A stretch of DNA of 64,000 nucleotides. Source: Halictus rubicundus (taxonomy: Eukaryota > Arthropoda > Insecta > Hymenoptera > Halictidae). Every line of letters starts with the position of its first letter. Position 1 is the stretch's first letter. Shown here piece after piece: positions 28,981-43,300 of this stretch. The stretch covers positions 124,001-188,000 of the forward strand of contig NW_027488631.1 in assembly GCF_050948215.1 (NCBI RefSeq). Direction: 5' to 3'. Under the pieces are notes generated by a model. That model saw only the letters and a list, made by a program, of their open reading frames with translations. It made no database searches and was not told the DNA's origin. A program made the translations under genes and the position numbers.

Positions 28981-30580
28981 ATTATAGGATGGAGGATACG
29001 ATATTATAGAGGATATGATAGGGTAGAGGATAGGATAAGATAGAGGATAGGATAGGGTAGAGGATAGGATAAGATAGAGGATAGGATAGAATAGAGTACA
29101 GGATAGTATAGAGGATAGGATAGTACAGAGAATAGAATAGGATAAAGGATAGGATAGGATTGAGGATAGGATAGGATAGATGATAGGATAGAGGATAGGA
29201 TAGGATGGAGGTTGGGATAGGACAGAGGATAGGATAGGATAGAGGACATAATAGGATAGAGGATAGGATGGGATAGAGGATATGATAGGCTAGGATAGAG
29301 GATAGGATAGGATAGAGGATAGGACAGGATTGAGGATAGGATAGGATAGAGGATAGGATAGGATTGAGGATAGCATAGGATTGAGGATAGGATAGGATAG
29401 AGAATAGGATAGGATAGAGGATAGGATAGGATAGAGGATAGGATAGAGGATAGATTAGAGGATTGGATAGGATTAAGGATATTATGGGATAGAGGATAGG
29501 ATAGGATAGGATAGGATAGAGGATAGGATAGGATAGAGGATAGGACAGGATAGAGGATAGGATAGGATAGAGGATAGGATAGGATAGAGGATAGGATAGT
29601 ATAGAGAATAGAATGGGATAGAGGTTAGGATAGGATTGAGGATAGGATAGGATAGATGATAGGATAGAGGATTGGATGGGATAGAGGATACGATACGATA
29701 GAGGATAGGATAGGATAGAGGATGGGATAGGACAGAGGATAGGATAGAATAGAGGACAGGATAGGATAGAGGATAGGATAGGATAGAGGATATGATAGGC
29801 TAGGATAGAGGATAGGATAGGATTGAGGATAGGATAGGATAGAGGATAGGATAGGATTGAGGATAGCATAGGATTGAGGATAGGATAGGATAGAGGATAG
29901 GATAGGATATAGGATATGATAGGCTAGGATAGAGGATAGGACAGGATTGAGGATAGGATAGGATAGAGGATAGGATAGGATTGAGGATATGATAGGCTAG
30001 GATAGAGGATAGGATAGGATTGAGGATAGGATAGGATAGAGGATAGGATAGGATAGAGGATAGGATAGGATATATGATATTATAGGATGAAGGATACGAT
30101 ATTATAGAGGACAGGATAGGGTAGAGGATAGGATAAGATAGAGGGTAGGATAGGGTAGAGGATAGGATGAGATAGAGGATAGGATAGAATAGAGTACAGG
30201 ATAGTATAGAGGATAAAATAATATAGAGAATAGGATAGGATAGAGGATAGGACAGGATAGAGGATAGGATAGGATAGAGGATAGAATAGGATAGAGGATA
30301 GGATAGGATTGAGGATAGGATGGGATAGATGATAGGATAGAGGATTGGATAGGATAGAGGATACGATACGATAGAGGATATGATAGGATAGAGGGTAGGA
30401 TAGAAAATTGAATAGGATTGAGGATATTATGGGATAGAGGATAGGATAGGATAGGATAGAGAATAGGATAGGATAGAGGATAGGACAGGATAGAGGATAG
30501 GATAGGATAGAGGATAGGATAGGATAGAAGATAGGATAGTATAGAGAATAGAATAGGATAGAGGATAGGATAGGATTGAG
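28980..30580. repeat. Mixed satellite rich in GATATGATAGGCTAGG units
   Basis: This stretch returns to the GATACGATATTATAG and GAGTACAGG elements seen at the left of the window. It adds several GATATGATAGGCTAGG variants (near 29,279, 29,789, 29,916 and 29,988). No regular long period could be followed by eye. There is no gene-like content. Confidence 0.75.
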
Positions 30581-31700
30581 GATAGGATAGGATAGATGAT
30601 AGGACAGAGGATTGGATAGGATAGAGGATACGATACGATAGAGGATAGGATAGGATAGAGGGTAGGAAAGAGAATTGGATGGGATAGAGGATACGATACG
30701 ATAGAGGAGGGGATAGGATAGAGGATGGGATAGGACAGAGGATAGGATAGGATAGAGGATAGAATAGGATAGAGGATAGGATAGGATTGAGGATAGGATA
30801 GGATAGCGGGTAGGATAGAAAATTGAATACGATTGAGGATATTATGGGAGAGAGGATAGGATAGGATAGGATAGGATAGATGATAGGATAGAGGATTGGA
30901 TAGGATAGAGGATACGATACGATAGAGGACAGGATAGGATAGAGTGTAGGATAGAGAATTGGATGGGATAGAGGATACGATACGAAAAAGGATAGGATAG
31001 GATAGAGGGTAGGATAGAGAATTGGATAAGGATAGAGAATACGATACGATAGAGGATAGGATAGGATAGAGGATGGGATAGGACAGAGGATAGGATAGGA
31101 TAGTGGATAGAATAGGATAGAGGATAGGATAGGATTGAGGATAGGATAGGATAGATGATAGGATAGAGGATTGGATAGGATAGAGGATACGATACGATAG
31201 AGGATAGGATAGGATAGAGGGTAGGAAAGAGAATTGGATGGGATAGAGGATACGATTCGATAGAGGAGGGGATAGGATAGAGGATGGGATAGGACAGAGG
31301 ATAGGATAGGATAGAGGATAGAATAGGATAGAGGATAGGATAGGATTGAGGATAGGATAGGATAGCGGGTAGGATAGAAAATTGAATAGGATTGAGGATA
31401 TTATGGGATAGAGGATAGGATAGGATAGGATAGGATAGATGATAGGATAGAGGATTGGATAGGATAGAGGATACGATACGATAGAGGATAGGATAGGATA
31501 GAGGGTAGGATAGAGAATTGGATGGGATAGAGGATACGATACGAAAAAAGATAGGATAGGATAGAGGGTAGGATAGAGAATTGGATAAGGATAGAGAATA
31601 CGATACGATAGAGGATAGGATAGGATTGAGGATAGGATAGGATAGATGATAGGATAGAGGATTGGATAGGATAGAGGATACGATACGATAGAGGATAGGA
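30580..31700. repeat. Direct tandem duplication, 559-bp period
   Basis: GGTAGGAAAGAG at 30,661 recurs at 31,220, and the rare CGAAAAA at 30,983 recurs at 31,542. Both give a spacing of 559. GAGGAGGGGATAGG and GCGGGTAGG also appear in both. The A-run differs by one base: CGAAAAAGG in the first copy and CGAAAAAAG in the second. Confidence 0.85.
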
Positions 31701-33840
31701 TAGGATAGAGGGTAGGATAGAGAATTGAATAGTATTGAGGATATTATGGGATAGAGGATAGGATAGGATAGGATAGGGGATAGGATAGGATAGAGGATAT
31801 GATAGGATAGAGGATAGAATAGGATAGAGGATAGGATAGGAAAGAGGATAGGATAGGATAGAGGATAGTATTGGATAGAGGATATGATAGGATAGAGGAT
31901 AGGATAGGATTGAGGATAGCATAGGAATGAGGATAGGGTAGGATAGAGAATAGGATAGGATAGTGGATAGGATAGGATAGAGGATAGGATAGAGGATTGG
32001 ATAGGCTAGAGGATAAGATAGAGGATTGGATAGGATTGAGGATATTATGGGATAGAGGATAGGATAGGATAGGATAGGATAGGATAGATGATAGGATAGA
32101 GGATTGGATGGGATAGAGGATACGATACGATAGAGGATAGGATAGGATAGAGGATGGGAAAGGACAGAGGATAGGATAGGATAGACGACAGGATAGGATA
32201 GAGAATAGGATAGGATAGAGGATATGATAGGCTAGGATAGAGGATAGGATAGGATTGAGGATAGGATAGGATAGAGGATAGGATAGGCTACGATAGAGGA
32301 TAGGATAGGATTGAGGGTAGGATAGGATAGAGGATAGGATAGGCTACGATAGAGGATAGGATAGGATTGAGGGTAGGATAGGATAGAGGATAGGATAGGA
32401 TAGTGGATAGAATAGGATAGAGGATAGGATAGGATTGAGGATAGAATAGCATAGAGGATAGGATAGGATAGAGGATAGGATAGAGGATTGGATAGGATTG
32501 AGGATATTATGGGATAGAGGATAGGATAGGATAGGATAGGATAGAGGATAGGATAGGATACAGGATAGGATAGGATAGGATATATGATACTATAGCATGG
32601 AGGATACGATATTATAAAGGATAGTACAGGATAGAGGATAAAATAGGGTAGAGGATAGGATAAGATAGAGGATAGGATAGAATAGAGTACAGGATAGTAT
32701 AGAGGATAAGATAATATAGAGAATAGGATAGGATAGAGGATAGGACAGGATAGAGGATAGGATAGGATAGAGGATAGGATAGGATACAGGATATGATAGG
32801 CTAGGATAGAGGATAGGATAGGATTGAGGATAGGATAGGATAGAGGATAGGATAGGATAGAGGATAGAATAGGATAGAGGATAGGATAGGATTGAGGATA
32901 GGATAGGATAGATGATAGGATAGGATAGCGGGTAGGATAGAGAATTGAATAGGATTGAGGATATTATGGGATAGAGGATAGGATAAGATAGGATAGGATA
33001 GAGGATAGGATAGGATAGAGGATAGGATAGGATAGAGGATAAGATAATATAGAGAATAGGATAGGATAGAGGATAGGACAGGATAGAGGATAGGATAGGA
33101 TAGAGGATAGGATAGGATAGAGGATAGGATAGGATAGATGATAGGATAGAGGATTGGATAGGATAGAGGGTTGGATAGGGTAGAGGATACGATACGATAG
33201 AGGATTGGATAGGATAGAGGGTAGTATAGAGAATTGGATAAGGATAGAGAATACGATACGACAGAGGATAGGATAGGACAGAGGATGGGATAGGACAGAG
33301 GATAGGATAGGATAGAGGATAGAATAGGATAGAGGATAGGATAGGATTGAGGATAGGATAGGATAGATGATAGGATAGGATAGCGGGTAGGATAGAGAAT
33401 TGAATAGGATTGAGGATATTATGGGATAGAGGATAGGATAGGATAGGATAGGATAGAGGATAGAATAGGATAGAGGATAGGATAGGATAGAGGATAGGAT
33501 AGGATATATGATACTATAGGATGGAGGATACGATATTATAGAGGATAGTATAGCATAGAGGATAGGATAGGATATATGATACTATAGGATGGAGGATACG
33601 ATATTATAGAGGATAGTATAGGATAGAGGATAGGATAGGGTAGAGGATAGGGTAAGATAGAGGATAGGATAGGGTAGAGGAAAGGATAAGATAGAGGATA
33701 GGATAGAATAGAGTACAGGATAGTATAGAGGATAAGATAATATAGAGAATAGGATAGGATAGAGGATAGGACAGGATAGAGGATAGGATAGGATAGATGA
33801 TAGGATTGAGGATTGGATAGGATAGAGGATTGGAAAGGAT
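31700..33840. repeat. Mixed satellite with short local duplications
   Basis: GGCTACGATAGAGG and its downstream GATTGAGGGTAGG occur twice, 56 bases apart (32,286 and 32,342). Fifty-six is two 17-mers plus one 22-mer. GCGGGTAGG occurs at about 32,928 and 33,383 (about 455 apart), each followed by GAATTGAATAGG and GATATTATGGG. GATACTATAGGATGG occurs at about 33,508 and 33,575. The rest is canonical or near-canonical units. Confidence 0.75.
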
Positions 33841-36800
33841 AGAGGATACGATACGATAGAGGATTGGATAGGATAGAGGGTAGGATAGAGAATTGGATAA
33901 GGATAGAGAATACGATACGATAGAGGATAGGATAGGATAAAGGGTTGGGATAGCACAGAGGATAGGATAGGATAGAGGATAGAATAGGATAGAGGATAGG
34001 ATAGGATTGAGGATAGGATAGGATAGATGATAGGATAGAGGATTGGATAGGATAGAGGATACGATACGATAGAGGATAGGATAGGATAGAGGGTAGGATA
34101 GAAAATTGAATAGGATTGAGGATATTATGGGATAGAGGATAGGATAGGATAGGATAGGATAGAGGATAGGATAGGATATATGATATTATAGGATGGAGGA
34201 TACGATATTATAGAGGATAGGATAGGGTAGAGGATAGGATAAGATAGAGGATAGGATAGGGTAGAGGATAGGATAAGATAGAGGATAGGATTGAATAGAG
34301 TACAGGATAGTATAGAGGATAAGATAATATAGAGAATAGGATAGGATAGAGGATAGGACAGGATAGAGGATAGGATAGGATAGAGGATAGAATAGGATAG
34401 AGGATAGGATAGGATTGAGGATAGGATAGGATAGCGGGTAGGATATAGAATTTGTATAGGATTGAGGATATTATGGGATAGAGGATAGGATAGGATAGGA
34501 TAGGATAGAGGACAGGATAGGATAGAGGATAGGATAGGATAGAGGATAGGATAGTATAGAGAATAGAATGGGATAGAGGATAGGATAGGATTGAGGATAG
34601 GATAGGATAGATGATAGGATAGAGGATTGGATAGGAATAGAGGATTGGATAGGATAGAGGATACGATACGATAGAGGATAGGATAGGATAGAGGGTAGGA
34701 TAGAGAATTGGATGGGATAGAGGATACGATACGATAGAGGATAGGATAGGATAGAGGATGGGATAGGACAGAGGATAGGATAGGATAGAGGATAGAATAG
34801 GATAGAGGATAGGATAGGATTGAGGATAGGATAGGATAGATGAAAGGATAGAGGATTGGATAGGATAGAGGATACGATACGATAGAGGATAGGATAGGAT
34901 AGAGGATAGGATAGGATTGGAGATAGGATAGGATAGATGATATGATAGGATAGAGGATAGGATAGAGGATTGGATAGGATAGAAGATAATGTAGAGGATT
35001 GGATAGGATTGAGGATATTATGGGATAGAGGATAGGATAGGATAGGATAGAGGATAGGATAGGATAGAGGATAGGATAGGATAAAGGATATGATAGGATA
35101 GAGGATAGGATAGCATAGAGGATAGGGCAGGATAGAGGATAGGATAGGATAGAGGATAGGATAGGATAGGGAATAGAATAGGATAGAGGATATGATAGGA
35201 TTGCTGATAGGGTAAGATAGAGGATAGGATAGAGGATTGGATAGGATAGAGGATAGGATAGAGCATTGGATAGGATTGAGGATATTATGGGATAGAGGAT
35301 AGGATAGGATATGATAGGATAGAGGATAGGATAGCATAGAGGATAGGGCAGGATAGAGGATAGGATAGGATAGAGGATAGGATAGGATAGGGAATAGAAT
35401 AGGATAGAGGATATGATAGGATTGCGGATAGGATAAGATAGAGGATAGGATAGAGGATTGGATAGGATAGAGGGTAGGATAGAGCATTGGATAGGATTGA
35501 GGATATTATGGGATAGAGGATAGGATAGGATAGGATAGGATAGAGGATAGGATAGTATAGAGGATAGGATAGGATAGAGGATAGGATACGATATTATACA
35601 GGATACGATTTTATAGACGATATTATAGGATAGAGCACCGGATTGGACATGGGATACGATATTATAGAGGATACGATATTATAGAGGATAGGATAGGATA
35701 GAGAATATGATAGGATAGAGGATAGGATAGGATAAAGGATAGGATAGGATTGAGGATAGGATAGGATAGATGATAGGATAGGATAGAGGATAGGATAGAG
35801 GATAGGATAGGATAGAGGATAAGATAGGATACAGGATAGGATATGATAGAGGATAGGACGGGATTGAGGATAGGATAGGATAGAGGATAGGATAGGATAC
35901 AGGATAGGATAGAGGATATTATAGGAGAGAGGATACGATACGATAGAGGATTGGATAGGATAGAGGGTTGGCTAGAGAATTGGGTAAGGATAGAGAATAC
36001 GATACGATAGTGGATAGGATAGGATAGAGGGTTGGGATAGCACAGAGGATAGGATAGGATAGAGGATAGAATAGGATAGAGGATAGGATAGGATTGAGGA
36101 TAGGATAGGATAGATGATAGGATAGAGGATTGGATAGGATAGAGGATACGATACGATAGAGGATAGGATAGGATAGAGGGTAGGATAGAAAATTGAATAG
36201 GATTGAGGATATTATGGGATAGAGGATAGGATAGGATAGGATAGGATAGAGGATAGGATAGGATATATGATATTATAGGATGGAGGATACGATATTATAG
36301 AGGATAGGATAGGGTAGAGGATAGGATAAGATAGAGGATAGGATAGGGTAGATGATAGGATAAGATAGAGGATAGGATAGAATAGAGTACAGGATAGTAT
36401 AGAGGATAAGATAATATAGAGAATAGGATAGGATAGAGGATAGGACAGGATAGAGGATAGGATAGGATAGAGGATAGAATAGGATAGAGGATAGGATAGG
36501 ATTGAGGATAGGATAGGATAGCGGGTAGGATAGAGAATTGAATAGGATTGAGGATATTATGGGATAGAGGATAGGATAGGATAGGATAGGATAGAGGACA
36601 GGATAGGATAGAGGATAGGATAGGATAGAGGATAGGATAGTATAGAGAATAGAATAGGATAGAGGATAGGATAGGATTGAGGATAGGATAGGATAGAGGA
36701 TCGGATAGGAATAGAGGATTGGATAGGATAGAGGATACGATACGATAGAGGATAGGATAGGATAGAGGGTAGGATAGAGAATTGGATGGGATAGAGGATA

Positions 36801-37030
36801 CGATACGATAGAGGATAGGATAGGATAGAGGATGGGATAGGACAGAGGATAGGATAGGATAGAGGATAGAATAGGATAGAGGATAGGATAGGATTGAGGA
36901 TAGGATAGGATAGATGAAAGGATAGAGGTTTGGATAGGATAGAGGATACGATACGATAGAGGATAGGATAGGATAGAGGGTAGGATAGAGAATTGAATAG
37001 GATTGAGGATATTATGGGATAGAGGATAGG
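33840..37030. repeat. Duplicated 1.1-kb segment, copies about 2.08 kb apart
   Basis: The stretch of about 33,840-34,940 matches about 35,930-37,020. GGTTGGGATAGCACAG is at 33,943 and 36,030 (offset 2,087). GGAATAGAGG is at 34,634 and 36,708 (offset 2,074). Between the copies lies a short duplication with GATAGGGCAGG (GGGCAGG at 35,125 and 35,346, 221 apart) and the first copy of the GCACCGG element. GGGCAGG is seen again at 40,112. Confidence 0.8.
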
Positions 37031-38450
37031 ATAGGATATGGGATAGGATAGGATAGAGGATAGGATAGGATAGAGGATAGGATAGAATAGAGTACAGGAT
37101 AGTATAGAGGATAAGATAATATAGAGAATAGGATAGGATAGAGGATAGGATAGGATAGAGGATAGGATAGGATAGTGAATAGAATAGGATAGAGGATATG
37201 ATACGATTGCGGATAGGATAGGATATATGATGTTATAGGATGGAGGATACGATATTATAGAGGATAGTATACGATAGAGGATAGGATAGGATAAAGGATA
37301 GGATAGGATTGAGGATATGATACGATACAGAATAGGATAGGATAGAGGATAGGATAGGATAGAGGATAGGATAGAGGATTGGATAGGATAGAGGATAGGG
37401 TAGAGGATTGGATAGGATTGAGGATATTATGGGATAGAGGATAGGATAGGATAGGATAGGATAGAGGATAGGACAGGATAGAGGATAGGATAAGATAGAG
37501 GATAGGATAGGATAGAGGATAGGATAGGATAAAGGATAGGATAGTATAGAGGATAGGATAGCATAGAGGATAGGATAGGATAGAGGATAGGACAGCATAG
37601 AGGATAGGATAGGATAGAGGATAGGATAAGATAGAGTATAGGATAGGGTAGAGGATAGGATAAGATAGAGGATAGGATAGAATAGAGTACAGGATAGTAT
37701 AGAGGATAATATAATATAGAGGATAGGATAGGATAAAGGATAGGATAGAGGATAGGATAGGATAGAGGATAGGATAGGAGAGAGGATAGGATAGGATTGA
37801 GGATAGTATAGGTTAGAGGATAGGATAGGGTAGAGGATAGGATAAGATAGAGGATAGGATAGGGTAGAGGATAGGATAAGATCGAGGATAGGACAGAATA
37901 GAGTACAGGATAGTATAGAGGATAAAATAATATAGAGAATAGGATAGGATAGAGGATAGGACAGGATAGAGTATAGGATAGGATAGAGGATAGGATAGGA
38001 TAGAGGATAGGATAGGATAGTGAATAGAATAGGATAGGGGATATGATAGGATTGCGGATAGGATAGGATAGATGATAGGATAGAGGATTGGATAGAAGCG
38101 AGGATACGATACGATAGAGGATAGGATAGGATAGAGGGTAGGATAGAGAATTGGATAGGATAGAGGATACGATACGATAGAGGATAGGATAGGATAGAGG
38201 ATAGGATAGGGTAGAGGATATGATAAGATAGAGGATAGGATAGGATAGAGGATAGGATAGTATAGAGGATAGGATAGGATAGAGGATAGGATACGATATT
38301 ATACAGGATACGATTTTATAGACGATATTATAGGATAGAGCACCGGATTGGACATGGGATACGATATTATAGAGGATACGATATTATAGAGGATAGGATA
38401 GGATAGAGAATATGATAGGATAGAGGATAGGATAGGATAAAGGATAGGAT
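37030..38450. repeat. Mixed satellite between duplications
   Basis: Contains GATGTTATAGGATGG (about 37,229), GATACGATTGCGG and GATAAAGG variants, and several GAGTACAGG elements (near 37,086, 37,685 and 37,902). The second GCACCGG element is at the right end (38,289-38,395). No regular long period was followed by eye. Confidence 0.72.
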
Positions 38451-40000
38451 AGGATTGAGGATAGGATAGGGTAGATGATAGGATAGGATAGAGGATAGGA
38501 TAGGATAGGATAGAGGATAAGATAGGATACAGGATACGATATGATAGAGGATAGGACAGGATTGAGGATAGGATAGGATAGAGGATAGGATAGGATACAG
38601 GATAGGATAGAGGATATTATAGGAGAGAGGATATTATAGGATAGAGGATAGGATAGGATTGAGGATACGATTGGATACAGGATCGGATAGGATATATGAT
38701 ATTATAGGTTGGAGGATACGATATTATAGAGGATAGGATAGGATAGACGATAGAATAGGGGATTGGATAGGATAAGATAGAGGATAGGATAGGATTGAGG
38801 ATAGGATAGGATAGAGGATAGGATAGGATATATGATGTTATAGGATGGAGGATACGATATTATAGAGGATAGTATACGATAGAGGATAGGATAGGATAAA
38901 GGATAGGATAGGATTGAGGATATGATAGGATACAGGATAGGATAGGATAGAGGATAGGATAGGATTGGAGATAGGATAGGATAGATGATAGGATAGGATA
39001 GAGGATAGGATAGAGGATAGGATAGAGGATTGGATAGGATAGAGGATAAGATAGGATACAGGATAGGATATGATAGAGGATAGGACAGGATTGAGGATAG
39101 GATAGGATAGAGGATAGGATAGGATACAGGATAGGATAGAGGATATTATAGGAGAGAGGATATTATAGGATAGAGGATAGGATACGATTGAGGATAGGAT
39201 TGGATACAGGATCGTATAGGATATATGATATTATAGGTTGGAGGATACGATATTATAGAGGATAGGATACGATAGACGATAGAATAGGGGATTGGATAGG
39301 ATAAGATAGAGGATAGGATAGGATAGAGGATAGGATAGGATTGTTGATAGGATAGGATAGATGATAGGATAGGATAGAGGATAGGATAGAGGATTGGATA
39401 GGATAGAAGATAATGTAGAGGATTGGATAGGATTGAGGATATTATGGGATAGAGGATATGATAGGATAGGATAGAGGATAGGATAGGATAGAGGATAGGA
39501 TAAGATACAGGATAGGATAGGATAGATGATAGGATAGGATAGAGGATAGGATAGAGGATAGGATAGGATAGAGGATAAGATAGGATACAGGATAGGATAT
39601 GATAGAGGATAGGACAGGATTGAGGATAGGATAGGATAGAGGATAGGATAGGATACAGGATAGGATAGAGGATATTATAGGAGAGAGGATATTATAGGAT
39701 AGAGGATAGGATAGGATTGAGGATAGGATTGGATACAGGATCGTATAGGATATATGATATTATAGGTTGGAGGATACGATATTATAGAGGATAGGATAGG
39801 ATAGACGATAGAATAGGGGATTGGATAGGATAAGATAGAGGATAGGATAGGATAGAGGATAGGATAGGATTGTTGATAGGATAGGATAGATGATAGGATA
39901 GGATAGAGGATAGGATAGAGGATTGGATAGGATAGAAGATAATGTAGAGGATTGGATAGGATTGAGGATATTATGGGATAGAGGATAGGATAGGATAGGA
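38450..40000. repeat. Three tandem copies of a 529-bp higher-order repeat
   Basis: GGTTGGAGGATACG occurs at 38,707, 39,236 and 39,765, exactly 529 apart each time. Each copy also carries GATATTATAGGAGAGAGG, GATTGGATACAGG followed by GATCG, and GATAGACGATAGAATAGGGG. Copies two and three share GATTGTTGATAGG, GAAGATAATGTAGAGG and GATCGTATAGG. The first copy has GATCGGATAGG and a GATGTTATAGG segment instead. Copies two and three are therefore the closer pair. Confidence 0.87.
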
Positions 40001-40366
40001 TAGAGGATAGGATAGGATAGAGGATAGGATAAGATACAGGATAGGATAGGATAGAGGATAGGATAGGATAAAGGATAGGATAGGATAGAGGATAGGATAG
40101 CATAGAGGATAGGGCAGGATAGAGGATAGGATAGGATAGAGGATAGGATAGGATAGAGGATAGGATAGGATAGAGAATAGAATAGGATAGAGGATATGAT
40201 AGGATTGCGGATAGGATAAGATAGAGGATAGGATAGAGGATTGGATAGGATAGAGGATAGGATAGAGCATTGGATAGGATTGAGGATATTATGGGATAGA
40301 GGATAGGATAGGATAGGATAGGATAGAGGATAGGATAGTATAGAGGATAGGATAGGATAGAGGATA

Positions 40367-43300
40367 GGATACGATATTATACAGGATACGATTTTATAGA
40401 CGATATTATAGGATAGAGCACCGGATTGGACATGGGATACGATATTATAGAGGATACGATATTATAGAGGATAGGATAGGATAGAGAATATGATAGGATA
40501 GAGAATAGGATAGGATAAAGGATAGGATAGGATTGAGGATACGATAGGATAGATGATAGGATAGGATAGAGTATAGGATAGAGGATAGGACAGGATTGAG
40601 GATAGGATAGAGGATAGGATAGGATACAGGATAGGATAGAGGATATTATAGGAGAGAGGATATTATAGGATAGAGGATAGGATAGGATTGAGGATACGAT
40701 TGGATACAGGATCGGATAGGATATATGATATTATAGGTTGGAGGATACGATATTATGGAGGATAGGATAGGATAGACGATAGAATAGGGGATTGGATAGG
40801 ATAAGATAGAGGATAGGATAGGATAGAGGATAGGATAGGATAGAGGATAGGATAGGATATATGATGTTATAGGATGGAGGATACGATATTATAGAGGATA
40901 TGATAGGATAAAGGATAGGATAGGATTGAGGATATGATAGGATACAGTATAGGATAGGATAGAGGATAGGATAGGATAGAGGATAGGATAGGATTGGAGA
41001 TAGGATAGGATTGATGATAGGATAGGATAGAGGATAGGATAGAGGATAGGATAGGATAGAGGATAGGATAGAGGATTGGATAGGATTGAGGATATTATGG
41101 GATAGAGGATAGGATAGGATAGGATAGGATAGAGGATAGGATAGGATAGAGGATAGGATAGAGGATAGGATAGAGGATTGGATAGGATTGAGGATATTAT
41201 GGGATAGAGGATAGGATAGGATAGGATAGGATAGGATAGAGGATAGGATAGGATAGAGGATCTGATAGGATAGAGGATAGGATAGGGTAGAGGATAGGAT
41301 AAGATAGAGGATAGGATAGAGGATAGGATAGAGCATTGGATAGGATTGAGGATATTATGGGATAGAGGATAGGATAGGATAGGATAGGATAGAGGATAGG
41401 ATAGTATAGAGGATAGGATAGGATAGGGGATAGGATAGGATAGAGAATAGGATACGATATTATACAGGATACGATTTTATAGACGATATTATAGGATAGA
41501 GCACCGGATTGGACATGGGATACGATATTATAGAGGATACGATATTATAGATGATAGGATAGGATAGAGAATATGATAGGATAGAGGATAGGATAGGGTA
41601 AAGGATAGGATAGGATTGAGGATAGGATAGGATAGATGATAGGATAGGATAGAGGATAGGATAGGGGATTGGATAGGATAAGATAGAGGATAGGATAGGA
41701 TAGAGGATAGGATAGGATAGAGGATAGGATAGGATAGAGGATAGGATAGGATATATGATGTTATAGGATGGAGGATACGATATTATAGAGGATAGGATAG
41801 GATAGACGATAGAATAGGGGATTGGATAGGATAAGATAGAGGATAGGATAGGATAGAGGATAGGATAGGATAGAGGATAGGATAGGATAGAGGATAGGAT
41901 AGGATATATGATGTTATAGGATGGAGGATACGATATTATAGAGGATAGTATACGATAGAGGATAGGATAGGATAAAGGATAGGATAGGATTGAGGATATG
42001 ATAGGATACAGGATAGGATAGGATAGAGGATAGGATAGGATAGAGGATAGGATAGGATTGGAGATAGGATAGGATAGATGATAGGATAGGATAGAGGATA
42101 GGATAGAGGATTATATAGGATAGAGGATAGGATAGAGGATTGGATAGGATTGATGATAGGATAGGATAGAGGATAGGATAGAGGATTGGATAGGATTGAG
42201 GATATTATGGGATAGAGGATAGGATAGGATAGGATAGGATAGGATAGAGGATAGGATAGGATAGAGGATAGGATAGAGGATAGGATAGAGGATAGGATAG
42301 GATAGAGGATAGGATAGAGGATTGGATAGGATTGAGGATATTATGGGATAGAGGATAGGATAGGATAGGATAGGATAGAGGATAGGATAGTATAGAGGAT
42401 AGGATAGGATAGAGGATAGGATACGATATTATACAGGATACGATTTTATAGACGATATTATAGGATAGAGCACCGGATTGGACATGGGATACGATATTAT
42501 AGAGGATACGATATTATAGAGGATAGGATAGGATAGAGAATATGATAGGATAGAGAATAGGATAGGATAAAGGATAGGATAGGATTGAGGATACGATAGG
42601 ATAGATGATAGGATAGGATAGAGTATAGGATAGAGGATAGGACAGGATTGAGGATAGGATAGAGGATAGGATAGGATACAGGATAGGATAGAGGATATTA
42701 TAGGAGAGAGGATATTATAGGATAGAGGATAGGATAGGATTGAGGATACGATTGGATACAGGATCGGATAGGATATATGATATTATAGGTTGGAGGATAC
42801 GATATTAAGGAGGATAGGATAGGATAGACGATAGAATAGGGGATTGGATAGGATAAGATAGAGGATAGGATAGGATAGAGGATAGGATAGGATAGAGGAT
42901 AGGATAGGATATATGATGTTATAGGATGGAGGATACGATATTATAGAGGATATGATAGGATAAAGGATAGGATAGGATTGAGGATATGATAGGATACAGT
43001 ATAGGATAGGATAGAGGATAGGATAGGATAGAGGATAGGATAGGATTGGAGATAGGATAGGATTGATGATAGGATAGGATAGAGGATAGGATAGAGGATA
43101 GGATAGGATAGAGGATAGGATAGAGGATTGGATAGGATTGAGGATATTATGGGATAGAGGATAGGATAGGATAGGATAGGATAGAGGATAGGATAGGATA
43201 GAGGATAGGATAGAGGATAGAATAGAGGATTGGATAGGATTGAGGATATTATGGGATAGAGGATAGGATAGGATAGGATAGGATAGAGGATAGGATAGGA

